DNA from: Providencia stuartii | GTDB taxonomy: Bacteria > Pseudomonadota > Gammaproteobacteria > Enterobacterales > Enterobacteriaceae | Direction: 5' to 3' | Length of the DNA: 64,000 nucleotides | Assembly: GCA_900455155.1 (NCBI GenBank) | Contig: UGUC01000002.1 | Coordinates: forward strand, 248,001-312,000 | Part shown: in pieces, positions 19,557-29,963 of the stretch | How the letters are laid out: the number at the start of each line of letters is the position of its first letter | Position numbering within the stretch: position 1 is the stretch's first letter | Program-made: the position numbers and the translations under genes | The notes under the pieces: model-generated | Databases searched by the model: none | Seen by the model: only the letters and a program-made list of their open reading frames with translations | What the model was told of the DNA's origin: nothing

Positions 19557-19623
19557 GCGTTATTTAAAATAAACATGTGCAGCCCAATCAATATTGGCGC
19601 TGCACATAGACAGTGAGTTGAAT

Positions 19624-20751
19624 TTACTGTGTGCGATAGCGAAGGGATGATAGGCTGAGAATAATGCTGCCTATTACCAAAACCCCACCTAAATGTTGGC
19701 TCCAGCCTGCCACCATCAAACCTACCGCAAGCCCTATATAATAAAATAGCCCTAAAATGGCACCCGCAGTGCCTTTATTGTCGGAATAGCGGCTAAGTGC
19801 ATGAGCTAGAATATTAGGGATTGCAATACCATAGCCAATGACGACCCCTATTACAGGCGCGATAAACCACACTGAATGCATTAGGATAAAAACTAGGCAA
19901 CCACTTATTAGTGAAACAAAGCTTGATAGCTTAACTAATTTTTCTGGTGACCAATTTTTACCCAATAAATGGCGATTTAACGTCGAACCAATTCCTACAC
20001 CTAACGCTAATAAGATCCCAGTTAGGCCAAATTGTTGTTGAGATAGCCCTAATTGTTCAAAATGAAAGGGCGCCAGTTGGTAATAACTGAATAAATTAAT
20101 GTTGAAAAATGCTATCAATATCACATTTCTGACAATTTCTTTATCCCTAATCATGGTGAATAAAGTGGTTAAAAATGGGCTGTGTATCACATTTGCTGGT
20201 CGAGTTTCTGGAAGTCGATAACAAGACCACAACAATAACCCAATAGCTAAAACCGCTAAGCCAATAAAAACGGCTTGATAACCACCACTACTGACTAATA
20301 ATGAACCTGCTAACATACCCATTGCTGGGCTAATGGCTAGAGCGATCCCCATAATAGAGAATACTTTAGATAATTCATGGCCTTGATAACAATCACGCAT
20401 GGCTGTTTGGGTGCCAATAGAGCCTACAGCTGCACCAAAAGCGGATAACATGCGCATAAGCAATAATAAATAAAAATGCGTTACAAATAAGGCTCCAATC
20501 GAGGCAACTCCATACAATAAAAGCCCTGCAAGTATTGTTGGACGGCGGCCTAGTGTGTCACACATTCTTCCCCAAAATACGACGCCGAATGCAAATGCAA
20601 AGAAATAGAGTGAAAGCGTCTGTGAAGCTTGTTCTGCATTAACATGGAAAGCGATAGCAATCCCCGTTAATGCTGGGCTGTATATGGTTTCAACGATTTG
20701 TGGAAACATCATTAAGGCAACAGCCAGCCATAATGAAAGAGGGCGTTTCAT
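19624..20751 (-). CDS. MFS efflux transporter, Bcr/CflA type
   Basis: A 375-residue major facilitator with 12 predicted helices. GRMCDTLGRRPTILAG between helices 2 and 3 is motif A, and FGAAVGSIGTQTAMRDCYQG resembles the Bcr/CflA/YdhC drug-efflux branch. Proton-driven export of a small molecule across the inner membrane is likely; the substrate cannot be read from sequence. It is divergent from an AraC-type regulator 102 bases away, which probably controls it. The pair sits between ybgI and gltA, where E. coli has other genes. Confidence 0.8.
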   Translation of the reverse strand: MKRPLSLWLAVALMMFPQIVETIYSPALTGIAIAFHVNAEQASQTLSLYFFAFAFGVVFWGRMCDTLGRRPTILAGLLLYGVASIGALFVTHFYLLLLMRMLSAFGAAVGSIGTQTAMRDCYQGHELSKVFSIMGIALAISPAMGMLAGSLLVSSGGYQAVFIGLAVLAIGLLLWSCYRLPETRPANVIHSPFLTTLFTMIRDKEIVRNVILIAFFNINLFSYYQLAPFHFEQLGLSQQQFGLTGILLALGVGIGSTLNRHLLGKNWSPEKLVKLSSFVSLISGCLVFILMHSVWFIAPVIGVVIGYGIAIPNILAHALSRYSDNKGTAGAILGLFYYIGLAVGLMVAGWSQHLGGVLVIGSIILSLSSLRYRTQ

Positions 20752-20853
20752 ATTAATAATCCTATATCTGTCACTGATGGCGAGCAGTTTAGTTGTATTT
20801 TTACTGTCTTATTACAATAATAAAGACAATAAATATCAAAAATAGGACATGTT

Positions 20854-21618
20854 ATGGCATGGCTTAATCAGCAAGATAAGTTTGAGACACATTGGTATCA
20901 AGCTCCGATATTAGGGATTGCAGCGGAGATGGGGCAACACGACTCAGGCTTTCATGCTCACGATATGGGGCAATTACTGTTTACGCAGCAAGGTTGTATC
21001 CGTATTTCATTGGAAAACCGCTTATCATTACTTCCTCCTGGCAGAGTGGCTTGGATCCCCGCACAGGTTGTTCATCGTGCGCAAATGCGGGCGTCTGTTG
21101 GCTATCGCTCCGTTTATCTAAGCCAACAGTTTGCTCAGCAAATAGGTAGTGAAGTCATGGTGTTAACGGTAACACCGCTATTGAGAGAGCTTCTTGAACG
21201 TATTGCTATTGCACCTTTTGATAGCCAGTGGCAAACAGGGCGGTTAGCCAATTTATTACCTGTGTTTATCGATGAATTGCAAAATGCGAGTAAAGAGCCG
21301 ATGTTTATCGCTATACCGCAAGATCGCAGACTGAAACATGTCAATATGGAGCAGCTTCCTCCACCATTAGTCGCGCTGGCCCAAACCGTTGGAGCAAGTG
21401 AAAAAACGATTACACGTATTTTTTTGCGTGAAACAGGCATGAGTTATCAGGTTTGGCGCCAACAATGGCGTTTTATAAAGGCTGTAGAGCTTCTTGCTCA
21501 AGGGAAGCCCTACCATTTTATCACTCAAGAATTAGGGCTAACGAGTGATAGCGCATTTATTAGTTTTTTTAAAAAAATGAGTGGTGTTACACCAAAAGAA
21601 TACCAATCAACTAGCTAA
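20854..21618 (+). CDS. AraC-family transcriptional regulator with cupin sensor domain
   Basis: A 254-residue regulator. The N-terminal half is a cupin-type effector domain (GFHAHDMGQLLFTQQGCI, LLPPGRVAWIPAQVVHRAQM). The C-terminal half has two helix-turn-helix motifs of the AraC/XylS type (GASEKTITRIFLRETGMSY and LGLTSDSAFISFFKKMSGVTP). This arrangement matches the YdeC/NimR-like group that regulates adjacent efflux pumps. It starts at ATG 20854 after AGGAC. The neighbouring divergent MFS gene is the probable target. Confidence 0.85.
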   Translation: MAWLNQQDKFETHWYQAPILGIAAEMGQHDSGFHAHDMGQLLFTQQGCIRISLENRLSLLPPGRVAWIPAQVVHRAQMRASVGYRSVYLSQQFAQQIGSEVMVLTVTPLLRELLERIAIAPFDSQWQTGRLANLLPVFIDELQNASKEPMFIAIPQDRRLKHVNMEQLPPPLVALAQTVGASEKTITRIFLRETGMSYQVWRQQWRFIKAVELLAQGKPYHFITQELGLTSDSAFISFFKKMSGVTPKEYQSTS

Positions 21619-21631
21619 ATCATGCGATAGA

Positions 21632-21654
21632 AAAGCCCCGATTTTCGGGGCTTT
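21632..21654 (+). terminator. rho-independent terminator
   Basis: AAAGCCCCGA, TTT and TCGGGGCTTT form a strong GC stem between the AraC-type gene and the convergent gltA. The A- and T-runs allow bidirectional use. Confidence 0.85.
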
Positions 21655-21689
21655 GGTATGTAGGGAATCGAATCGTTTTAGTGAGAATA

Positions 21690-22976
21690 TTATTTTTTTG
21701 ATAGGTTAGAGTTAAACTCACGTTTCCCGTAGCCAGTATATAGCTGGCGAGGACGTGCGATTTTCAGACCATCATCATGCATTTCGTTCCAGTGTGCAAT
21801 CCAGCCGATAGTCCGTGCAATAGCAAAGATCACGGTGAACATAGATGATGGAATACCCATTGCTTTCAGGATGATACCTGAATAGAAGTCAACGTTAGGA
21901 TACAGTTTTTTCTCAATGAAGTATGGGTCGTTTAGTGCAATACGCTCCAGTTCCATCGCCACTTCGAGTAGGCTATCGTTCAGGCCAAGCTCATTTAGAA
22001 CTTCATGGCAGGTTTCACGCATAACAGTCGCGCGTGGGTCATGGTTTTTATAAACACGGTGACCAAAGCCCATCAGACGGAAAGAGTCATTTTTATCTTT
22101 CGCACGCTCAATAAATGCTGGAATGTGTTCAACAGTTTGGATCTCTTCCAACATACGTAGACAAGCTTCGTTAGCACCACCATGAGCAGGTCCCCATAGC
22201 GAAGCGATACCCGCAGCAATACATGCAAATGGGTTTGCACCGGAAGAGCCAGCAGTACGTACGGTTGACGTTGAAGCGTTTTGTTCGTGGTCGGCGTGTA
22301 GGATTAAAATACGATCCATTGCGCGCTCAAGCACTGGGTTAACCACATACTCTTCACATGGTGTAGAGAACATCATGTACAAGAAATTACCTGCATAAGA
22401 CAGGTCATTACGAGGGTAGACGAAAGGTTGACCGATGGAGTACTTGTAGCACATCGCCGCAACCGTTGGCATCTTAGACAGCAGACGATACGCAGTGATT
22501 TCACGGTGGCGAGGGTTGTTAACATCCAGCGCATCGTGATAGAAGGCTGCTAGCGCACCTGTCACACCACACAATACTGCCATAGGGTGTGAGTCGCGGC
22601 GGAAGCCTGTAAGCATACGGGTAATTTGCTCATGGATCATGGTATGGCGAGTTACCGTATTCTTAAAGGTATTGTATTGTTCTTGCGTTGGCGCTTCGCC
22701 GTATAACAGGATGTAGCAAACCTCTAAGTAAGAGGCTTCGGTTGCCAATTGGTCAATTGGAAAACCGCGGTGCAGCAGAATGCCTTTATCACCATCAATG
22801 TAAGTGATTTTTGATTCACATGAAGCAGTAGAGGTAAATCCAGGGTCGTAGGTGAAATACCCTTTTGAACCTAAAGTTCGGACATCGATAACGTCTTGAC
22901 CGAGAGTTGGGGTTAGAATGTCTAGTTCAATTGTACTTGCACTCTCAGTCGTTAGCTTAGCTTTGTTATCAGCCAT
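21690..22976 (-). CDS. gltA: citrate synthase
   Basis: Type II (hexameric, NADH-sensitive) citrate synthase, 428 residues, condensing oxaloacetate with acetyl-CoA at the entry of the TCA cycle. It shows [14 protein letters not shown], the catalytic region [16 protein letters not shown], and [13 protein letters not shown] near the C-terminus. It starts at ATG 22976 with GGAGA upstream and diverges from the sdh operon, the standard enterobacterial arrangement. Confidence 0.98.
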   Translation of the reverse strand: MADNKAKLTTESASTIELDILTPTLGQDVIDVRTLGSKGYFTYDPGFTSTASCESKITYIDGDKGILLHRGFPIDQLATEASYLEVCYILLYGEAPTQEQYNTFKNTVTRHTMIHEQITRMLTGFRRDSHPMAVLCGVTGALAAFYHDALDVNNPRHREITAYRLLSKMPTVAAMCYKYSIGQPFVYPRNDLSYAGNFLYMMFSTPCEEYVVNPVLERAMDRILILHADHEQNASTSTVRTAGSSGANPFACIAAGIASLWGPAHGGANEACLRMLEEIQTVEHIPAFIERAKDKNDSFRLMGFGHRVYKNHDPRATVMRETCHEVLNELGLNDSLLEVAMELERIALNDPYFIEKKLYPNVDFYSGIILKAMGIPSSMFTVIFAIARTIGWIAHWNEMHDDGLKIARPRQLYTGYGKREFNSNLSKK

Positions 22977-23591
22977 TTACGGTCTCCTTAGCGCTTGATA
23001 ATCAACACCCAACAACCAGAACTCAGCGTTATACTGCGTCTTTACACATTGTTCTACCGGTGTGTTGTGGAAATCAGCTAGCTATCACATTAAATCCTGA
23101 AATCTGACTACCGATGACAATGTCTTTTAGGTTGTTTACGAGTGTGTAGATGTTATGTTCTTTTTGTTGTTTTCCCTACAATATCATTATTTTTAGTAAG
23201 GGAAACTAGTTTCATAACTTTTCAGTTTTCTTTCACGCCGATTGAGATATTGGCGACGTTCAGATAATTCTACCAGCCATATATGTAAGATAAATGTTGA
23301 ATCATTGTCAAATAAGATAAGCACATTTATATAAAATGTTTAAATCGTGATCCCTCTCACTGTTCGGGCTAAATGTCACCAAACATTTTGTGTGGGAATT
23401 GTAATAGCAATGTGAAGACTTTATACTGGCAGCAGGTCTCCGGATTACCCTGATGTAGGAGTTCCAGCGTAATCAGTATGCAACTCTACTTGAACATGAT
23501 GGACTAACGTTTAGCTTAAGTTGCATTTTGTACCCCTGTCGCTGTCCATTTCCGCCCCAGGTCCGGAGGAAGGAAAATAATAAAGAGCTGT
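22977..23591. promoter_or_regulatory. gltA / sdhC divergent control region
   Basis: A 615-base AT-rich region between divergent gltA and sdhC. Besides the CRP-like site listed separately, I see no coding frame. A purine-rich GGAGGAAGG at about 23570 precedes sdhC. Confidence 0.6.
23343..23364. promoter_or_regulatory. candidate CRP binding site
   Basis: AAATCGTGA, six bases, TCAC: the core GTGA-N6-TCAC is an exact match to the CRP consensus core and the AAAT flank agrees too. CRP activation of sdh is known in E. coli. It lies about 230 bases upstream of sdhC. Confidence 0.55.
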
Positions 23592-23982
23592 GTGGGCAAA
23601 ATTGTGAAAAAACAAAGACCTGTCAATCTTGATCTGCAGACGATCCACTTCCCGATCACTGCAATCTCTTCGATCTTGCACCGTGTCTCTGGCGTCATTA
23701 CTTTCATCGCAGTTGGTATTCTGCTTTGGTTGTTAGGGACATCTCTCTCCTCTCCAGAAGGTTTTCAATACGTATCCGAAATAATGACCGGCTTTTTTTG
23801 CTAAGTTCATTCTTTGGGGAATTCTAACAGCATTGGCTTACCACATTTGTGGTGGTATTCGTCATATGCTGATGGACTTCGGCTGGGTTGATGAAACACT
23901 AGCCGCAGGTAACTCATCTGCAAAAATCACGTTTGTTATTACTGTCGTTCTGGCAATTCTGGCGGGGATATTAGTATGGTAA
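23592..23982 (+). CDS. sdhC: succinate dehydrogenase cytochrome b556 subunit (one frameshift)
   Basis: Membrane anchor subunit that binds haem b and ubiquinone with Sdh[21 protein letters not shown] and [12 protein letters not shown] (quinone-site Ser and Arg) are diagnostic; the second haem-region segment has [18 protein letters not shown]. The frame breaks at T7 (23793-23799), which should be T6; corrected, the protein is 129 residues, the normal length, and ends with a TAA at 23980-23982 that overlaps the sdhD start. GTG at 23592 is the best start; GTG at 23604 is possible. Confidence 0.94.
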
Positions 23983-24320
23983 GTAATGCTTCAGCTTTAG
24001 GCCGCACTGGTATTCAGGACTGGCTGTTAATCCGTGGTTCAGCGATCGTTATCGTACTCTACGTACTGTATCTTGTTGGCTTTATTGCCATCAACGATAT
24101 CACTTATGAAACATGGCGTGGTTTCTTCGCATCTTCTGTGACGAAAGTATTTACTATCCTCACATTGTTCTCGATTTTAGTGCATGCCTGGATTGGTTTA
24201 TGGCAGGTGCTCACTGACTATGTTAAGCCATTGGCACTACGTTTAGTGTTGCAGCTTGTTATTGTTGTTGCGCTGCTGGCTTACTTAATTTACGGAACAA
24301 TTGTGGTGTGGGGTGCATAA
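23976..24320 (+). CDS. sdhD: succinate dehydrogenase membrane subunit SdhD
   Basis: A 114-residue hydrophobic anchor subunit with three helices. The haem ligand His lies in [36 protein letters not shown] is the conserved N-terminus. It overlaps the end of sdhC by seven bases and its TAA touches the ATG of sdhA, so translation is coupled. Confidence 0.97.
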   Translation: MVSNASALGRTGIQDWLLIRGSAIVIVLYVLYLVGFIAINDITYETWRGFFASSVTKVFTILTLFSILVHAWIGLWQVLTDYVKPLALRLVLQLVIVVALLAYLIYGTIVVWGA

Positions 24321-26087
24321 ATGAATCTGCCAATAAGAGAATTTGACGCTATCGTTATCGGTGCAGGTGGCGCAGGTATGCGCGCTGCATTGCAAATTTC
24401 GCAACTTGGCTTATCTTGCGCCTTGTTGTCAAAAGTTTTTCCAACCCGTTCTCATACGGTATCAGCGCAAGGTGGTATCACTGTTGCACTAGGTAACACT
24501 CACCCAGATAACTGGGAGTGGCACATGTATGACACCGTAAAAGGGTCTGACTATATTGGTGACCAAGATGCCATCGAATACATGTGTAAAACGGGTCCAG
24601 AAGCGATTCTTGAATTAGAACATATGGGCTTACCATTCTCTCGTTTGGACGACGGTCGTATTTATCAGCGTCCATTCGGTGGTCAGTCTAAAAACTTCGG
24701 TGGTGAGCAAGCGGCTCGTACCGCTGCTGCTGCTGACCGTACTGGTCATGCTCTGTTGCATACGTTGTATCAACAAAACCTGAAAAACCACACCACTATT
24801 TTTTCTGAGTGGTATGCCCTTGATTTAGTTAAAAACCAAGATGGCGATATCGTTGGTTGTACGGCAATTTGTATGGAAACTGGCGAGCTAGTTTACTTCA
24901 AAGCTAAAGCAACGATCCTTGCAACAGGTGGTGCAGGCCGCATCTATCAATCCACAACAAACGCTCACATCAATACGGGTGACGGTGTTGGTATGGCTGC
25001 CCGTGCGGGTGTGCCACTACAAGATATGGAAATGTGGCAATTCCACCCAACAGGTATCGCAGGTGCAGGGGTTCTGGTAACAGAAGGCTGCCGTGGTGAA
25101 GGTGGATACCTATTGAATAAAGACGGCGAGCGTTTCATGGAGCGTTATGCGCCTAACGCGAAAGACCTTGCTGGTCGTGACGTTGTTGCTCGTTCAATTA
25201 TGATTGAAATCCGTGAAGGTCGTGGCTGTGATGGCCCTTGGGGACCTCACGCGAAATTGAAATTGGACCACTTGGGTAAAGAAGTTCTGGAATCACGCCT
25301 ACCGGGTATTCTTGAGTTATCTCGTACCTTTGCTCACGTTGACCCAATCAAAGAGCCAATCCCAGTTATCCCAACGTGTCACTATATGATGGGAGGTATC
25401 CCAACTAAGGTTACAGGTCAAGCGATTCGTTATAACGAAAAAGGCGAGGATGAAGTCATTCCAGGTCTGTTCGCTGTGGGTGAAATTGCGTGTGTATCTG
25501 TACACGGTGCTAACCGCCTTGGTGGTAACTCATTGCTCGACTTAGTGGTATTTGGTCGTTCTGCGGGTCTACACCTGAAAGAGTCACTGATGGAGCAAGG
25601 TTCAATGCGTGAAGCATCTGAATCTGACATTGATGCTGCAATGGCTCGCTTTAACCGCTGGGAAAATGCACGTACGGGTGAAGATCCTGTTGAAATCCGT
25701 AAAGCGCTGCAAACCTGCATGCAACATAACTTCTCGGTATTCCGTGAAGGTGATGCAATGGCGAAAGGTTTAGAAGAGCTGAAAGTTATCCGCGAGCGTT
25801 TGAAAAATGCACGTCTTGATGACACATCGACCGAGTTCAACACTCAACGTATTGAATGTTTAGAGCTGGATAACTTGATGGAAACAGCTTATGCAACAGC
25901 ACAAGCTGCAAACTTCCGTACTGAAAGTCGCGGAGCGCATAGCCGTTTCGACTATCCAGATCGTGATGACGTTAATTGGCTGTGTCACTCATTGTATTTA
26001 CCGCAATCTGAAACGATGACGCGTCGTGAAGTGAACATGCAACCTAAGTTGCGTGAACCCTTCCCGCCGAAAGTACGTACTTATTAA
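24321..26087 (+). CDS. sdhA: succinate dehydrogenase flavoprotein subunit
   Basis: FAD-carrying catalytic subunit, 588 residues, oxidising succinate to fumarate. FAD-binding [14 protein letters not shown] at the N-terminus, the His that bears covalent FAD in [10 protein letters not shown], substrate-binding MWQFHPTG and RGEGGYLLN, and the C-terminal [19 protein letters not shown]. No frameshift. Confidence 0.98.
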   Translation: MNLPIREFDAIVIGAGGAGMRAALQISQLGLSCALLSKVFPTRSHTVSAQGGITVALGNTHPDNWEWHMYDTVKGSDYIGDQDAIEYMCKTGPEAILELEHMGLPFSRLDDGRIYQRPFGGQSKNFGGEQAARTAAAADRTGHALLHTLYQQNLKNHTTIFSEWYALDLVKNQDGDIVGCTAICMETGELVYFKAKATILATGGAGRIYQSTTNAHINTGDGVGMAARAGVPLQDMEMWQFHPTGIAGAGVLVTEGCRGEGGYLLNKDGERFMERYAPNAKDLAGRDVVARSIMIEIREGRGCDGPWGPHAKLKLDHLGKEVLESRLPGILELSRTFAHVDPIKEPIPVIPTCHYMMGGIPTKVTGQAIRYNEKGEDEVIPGLFAVGEIACVSVHGANRLGGNSLLDLVVFGRSAGLHLKESLMEQGSMREASESDIDAAMARFNRWENARTGEDPVEIRKALQTCMQHNFSVFREGDAMAKGLEELKVIRERLKNARLDDTSTEFNTQRIECLELDNLMETAYATAQAANFRTESRGAHSRFDYPDRDDVNWLCHSLYLPQSETMTRREVNMQPKLREPFPPKVRTY

Positions 26088-26122
26088 TGCGTGGTGTTAA
26101 TCCAGTTGCGGAGAAATGAACT

Positions 26123-26839
26123 ATGAAACTTGAATTTTCGATTTATCGCTATAATCCGGACGTAGATAACGCGCCACGTATGCAAGATTACACGCTCGAA
26201 GTGCCTGAAGGGCGTGACATGATGTTGCTGGATGCGTTGATCCAACTGAAAGAGAAAGATCCAACATTGTCATTCCGTCGTTCTTGCCGTGAAGGTGTAT
26301 GTGGCTCTGACGGCGTTAACATGAATGGTAAAAATGGTCTGGCTTGTATCACACCCCTGTCTGCGTTGACTCGTAGCGGAAAGAAAATTGTGATCCGTCC
26401 ATTACCAGGTCTGCCTGTTATTCGTGACCTGATTATCGACATGAGCCAGTTCTATACTCAATACGAAAAAATTCGTCCGTATCTTATTAATGATAATAAG
26501 AACCCACCGGCGCGTGAGAATTTACAGTCACCGGCACAGCGTGAAAAACTCGATGGATTATATGAGTGTATTTTATGTGCATGTTGCTCAACTTCTTGCC
26601 CATCGTTCTGGTGGAACCCGGACAAATTTATTGGTCCAGCAGGTCTTTTAGCTGCATACAGGTTCCTAATTGATAGTAGAGATACTGAAACAGATGCTCG
26701 ATTAGATGATCTGAACGACGCTTTTAGTGTTTTCCGCTGTCATAGCATCATGAATTGTGTCAATGTATGTCCTAAAGGACTAAATCCAACGAAAGCTATC
26801 GGGCATATTAAACCTATGTTACTAAAACATAGTGCATAA
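26123..26839 (+). CDS. sdhB: succinate dehydrogenase iron-sulfur subunit
   Basis: A 238-residue electron-transfer subunit with three clusters: SCREGVCGSDGVNMNG plus a later Cys for [2Fe-2S], CILCACCSTSCPSFWWN for [4Fe-4S], and CHSIMNCVNVCPKGLNP for [3Fe-4S]. Carries electrons from FAD to quinone. It ends the sdhCDAB operon. Confidence 0.98.
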   Translation: MKLEFSIYRYNPDVDNAPRMQDYTLEVPEGRDMMLLDALIQLKEKDPTLSFRRSCREGVCGSDGVNMNGKNGLACITPLSALTRSGKKIVIRPLPGLPVIRDLIIDMSQFYTQYEKIRPYLINDNKNPPARENLQSPAQREKLDGLYECILCACCSTSCPSFWWNPDKFIGPAGLLAAYRFLIDSRDTETDARLDDLNDAFSVFRCHSIMNCVNVCPKGLNPTKAIGHIKPMLLKHSA

Positions 26840-26847
26840 AACCGATT

Positions 26848-26877
26848 TAACCTGCGGTACGAAAGTACCGTAGGTTA
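26848..26877 (+). repeat. hairpin after sdhB
   Basis: TAACCTGCGGTAC, loop GAAA, GTACCGTAGGTTA: a 13-bp stem with one G-T wobble and a stable GNRA-type loop, just after the sdhB stop. No T-tract follows, so it may stabilise or process the sdh message rather than end it. Confidence 0.6.
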
Positions 26878-26955
26878 TTAAATAGTAAAAAGTAAAAGCA
26901 AAAAAGTGAAAGTAATAAGCCAAACTGCAAATGATGAAGACGCGAGCAAACTCGA

Positions 26956-26993
26956 GGAACCTTTAAAAACTGCAGTCAGTTTTTAAAGGTTCC
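26956..26993. repeat. perfect 17-bp inverted repeat between sdhB and sucA
   Basis: GGAACCTTTAAAAACTG, loop CAGT, CAGTTTTTAAAGGTTCC. The arms are exactly complementary over 17 bases. The sdhB-sucA gap (302 bases) has no coding frame. A shorter hairpin, GCCGC/GCGGC, follows near 27077-27092. Confidence 0.85.
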
Positions 26994-27141
26994 TTAAAAG
27001 GGGAGCCCGGAGTGATAAAGGGAAACCCAAAGTGAGAACATGCATAAAGCACGTCCAGAAGAACCTTTATCGAGGCCGCTTAAACGCGGCAATTAGTTAA
27101 CCACGGCGAAAACTAAAGCTGTAAAAGCTTAAGGGATCACA

Positions 27142-29949
27142 ATGCAGAACGGCGTAATGAAGGACTGGCTGGATTCGAGCTTTCTGGCAGGCGCGAACCA
27201 GACTTACATAGAACAACTCTATGAAGATTATCTAACTGACCCCAATTCTGTTGATGCTGGCTGGAGAGAAATCTTCCAGCAACTGCCTGGAGCAGGCACC
27301 AACGCTGAGCAATTCCACTCACAAGCACGCGAATATTTCCGTCGCTTAGCAAAAGACTCGACTCGTTATCATACCTCTGTTAGCGATCCTGCAATCGACG
27401 CAAAACAAGTAAAAGTTTTGCAGTTGATTAACGCATTCCGCTTCCGCGGGCATCAAAATGCAAATCTTGACCCATTAGGTTTATGGAAACGTGAATCTGT
27501 TCCCGATTTAGATCCAGCATTCCATAATCTAACGAAAGAAGATTTCGACGAAACATTCAATGTGGGTTCTTTTGCGATTGGCAAAGAGACCATGAAACTT
27601 AGCGACCTGTATGATGCACTGAAACGTATTTATTGCGGTTCTATTGGTGCTGAATACATGCATATCACAAATACTGAGGAAAAACGCTGGATCCAGCAAC
27701 GCCTCGAGTCTGTGAATGTCGCTGAGCAATTTACGAAAGAAGAAAAACGTCGCTTCTTAGCTGAATTAACAGCAGCAGAAGGGCTAGAGCGTTATTTAGG
27801 CGCTAAATTCCCAGGTGCAAAACGTTTCTCATTGGAAGGTGGTGATTCACTGATCCCAATGCTGAAAGATTTGATTCACCATGCGGGTAAACAAGATACG
27901 CGTGAAGTTGTACTAGGTATGGCTCACCGTGGTCGTCTTAACGTTCTTATCAACATTTTAGGTAAAAAACCGGCTGAACTATTCGATGAGTTCGCAGGTA
28001 AACACAAAGACCACTCAAGTGCTGGTGACGTTAAATATCACCAAGGCTTCTCTTCTGATTTCCAAACCGAAGGCTCACGTGTTCACTTAGCATTGGCATT
28101 TAACCCATCTCACCTTGAGATAGTTAGCCCAGTTGTTATTGGCTCTGTCCGTGCTCGTCGTGACCGTCTTGATGAAGGCCGTAGCAATATGGTGCTACCA
28201 ATCACCATCCATGGTGACTCTGCGGTAGCAGGCCAAGGCGTTGTTCAAGAAACACTGAACATGTCTCAAGCGCGTGGTTATGAAGTTGGTGGTACTGTAC
28301 GTATCGTCATTAACAACCAAATCGGTTTCACAACGTCTAACCCGAAAGATACTCGTTCAACAGAGTATTGTACTGACATCGCGAAGATGGTCCAAGCACC
28401 TATCTTCCACGTGAACGCTGATGATCCAGAAGCGGTAGCATTTGTCACTCGCTTAGCACTAGATTTCCGTAATACCTTTAAACGTGATGTGATGATTGAC
28501 CTCGTTTGTTATCGTCGTCATGGTCATAACGAAGCTGATGAGCCAAATGCAACTCAGCCAATTATGTATCAAAAAATCAAAAAACATCCGACCCCACGTA
28601 AAATCTATGCTGACCGTCTAATTGAAAGTGGTGTTGTGACTGCTGATGAAGTCACTGAGATGGTTAATTTGTACCGTGACGCGCTAGATAGAGGCGACTG
28701 TGTCGTTGAAGAGTGGCGTGAAATGGGGCTACATTCTTATACATGGGAACCGTACCTGAACCATGAATGGAATGAAGAATACAAATCCACATTTGATTTA
28801 AAACGCTTGCAAGAGCTTGCGGTTAAAACCAGTACTATCCCTGCTGAAGTTGTCACTCAGTCTCGTGTTGAGAAAATTTACTCTGACCGTGCTGAAATGG
28901 CAAAAGGCGAAAAACCTCTTGATTGGGGTGCAGCAGAAACATTGGCATATGCAACCTTGGTTGATGAAGGTATTCCTGTTCGTCTATCTGGTGAAGATGC
29001 TGGCCGTGGTACGTTCTTCCACCGTCATGCTGTTGTTCATAATCAAACGAACGGTTCAGTATATGTACCGCTGCAAAATATCCATAACGGGCAAGGCGTG
29101 TTTAATGTTTGGGACTCAGTTCTGACAGAAAACGCGGTGTTGGCATTCGAATATGGCTACGCGACGACAGAACCACGCGCTCTGACGATTTGGGAAGCTC
29201 AATTTGGTGACTTCGCAAACTGTGCGCAAGTGGTTATCGACCAATTTATTAGCTCAGGTGAGCAAAAATGGGGTCGTATGTGTGGCTTGGTAATGCTTTT
29301 ACCACACGGTTATGAAGGCCAAGGCCCAGAGCACTCCTCTGCACGTTTAGAGCGTTATCTGCAACTGTGCGCAGACCAAAACATGCAAGTGTGTGTGCCG
29401 TCAACGCCTGCTCAGGTTTATCACATGTTACGCCGTCAGGCACTACGCGATATGCGTCGTCCTCTGATTGTGATGTCACCTAAATCACTGCTGCGTCATC
29501 CATTAGCGGTATCAAGCATGGAAGAGCTGGCGAATGGTAAATTCCTGCCAGTAATCGGTGAAATAGATGAAATCAATCCGAAAAACGTGAAACGCGTCAT
29601 TCTGTGTTCAGGTAAAGTTTATTACGATCTGTTAGAACAGCGTCGTAAGAATGAACAAACAGATGTTGCTATCGTGCGTATTGAGCAGCTATATCCGTTC
29701 CCACACGAAGATATTCAGCAAGCGCTGGCGCAATATGCGCATGTTAAGGATTTCGTATGGTGTCAAGAAGAGCCATTGAACCAAGGCGCTTGGTATTGCA
29801 GCCAACACAACTTCCGTGAAGCTATCCCAGCAGGGGCGACTTTACGTTATGCAGGTCGTGCTGCTTCTTCATCTCCAGCAGTTGGTTATACGTCCGTTCA
29901 CCAAGAGCAGCAACAAGCTCTGGTTAATGACGCGTTGAACATTGAATAA
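27142..29949 (+). CDS. sucA: 2-oxoglutarate dehydrogenase E1 component
   Basis: Thiamine-diphosphate-dependent decarboxylase of the 2-oxoglutarate dehydrogenase complex, 935 residues. It has VVLGMAHRGRLNVL, the ThDP region HGDSAVAGQGVVQE and INNQIGFTTSNP, and a transketolase-like C-terminal domain with FEYGYATTEPRALTIWEAQFG. Normal length and intact. Confidence 0.98.
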   Translation: MQNGVMKDWLDSSFLAGANQTYIEQLYEDYLTDPNSVDAGWREIFQQLPGAGTNAEQFHSQAREYFRRLAKDSTRYHTSVSDPAIDAKQVKVLQLINAFRFRGHQNANLDPLGLWKRESVPDLDPAFHNLTKEDFDETFNVGSFAIGKETMKLSDLYDALKRIYCGSIGAEYMHITNTEEKRWIQQRLESVNVAEQFTKEEKRRFLAELTAAEGLERYLGAKFPGAKRFSLEGGDSLIPMLKDLIHHAGKQDTREVVLGMAHRGRLNVLINILGKKPAELFDEFAGKHKDHSSAGDVKYHQGFSSDFQTEGSRVHLALAFNPSHLEIVSPVVIGSVRARRDRLDEGRSNMVLPITIHGDSAVAGQGVVQETLNMSQARGYEVGGTVRIVINNQIGFTTSNPKDTRSTEYCTDIAKMVQAPIFHVNADDPEAVAFVTRLALDFRNTFKRDVMIDLVCYRRHGHNEADEPNATQPIMYQKIKKHPTPRKIYADRLIESGVVTADEVTEMVNLYRDALDRGDCVVEEWREMGLHSYTWEPYLNHEWNEEYKSTFDLKRLQELAVKTSTIPAEVVTQSRVEKIYSDRAEMAKGEKPLDWGAAETLAYATLVDEGIPVRLSGEDAGRGTFFHRHAVVHNQTNGSVYVPLQNIHNGQGVFNVWDSVLTENAVLAFEYGYATTEPRALTIWEAQFGDFANCAQVVIDQFISSGEQKWGRMCGLVMLLPHGYEGQGPEHSSARLERYLQLCADQNMQVCVPSTPAQVYHMLRRQALRDMRRPLIVMSPKSLLRHPLAVSSMEELANGKFLPVIGEIDEINPKNVKRVILCSGKVYYDLLEQRRKNEQTDVAIVRIEQLYPFPHEDIQQALAQYAHVKDFVWCQEEPLNQGAWYCSQHNFREAIPAGATLRYAGRAASSSPAVGYTSVHQEQQQALVNDALNIE

Positions 29950-29963
29950 TTAAAGGATAGAAA

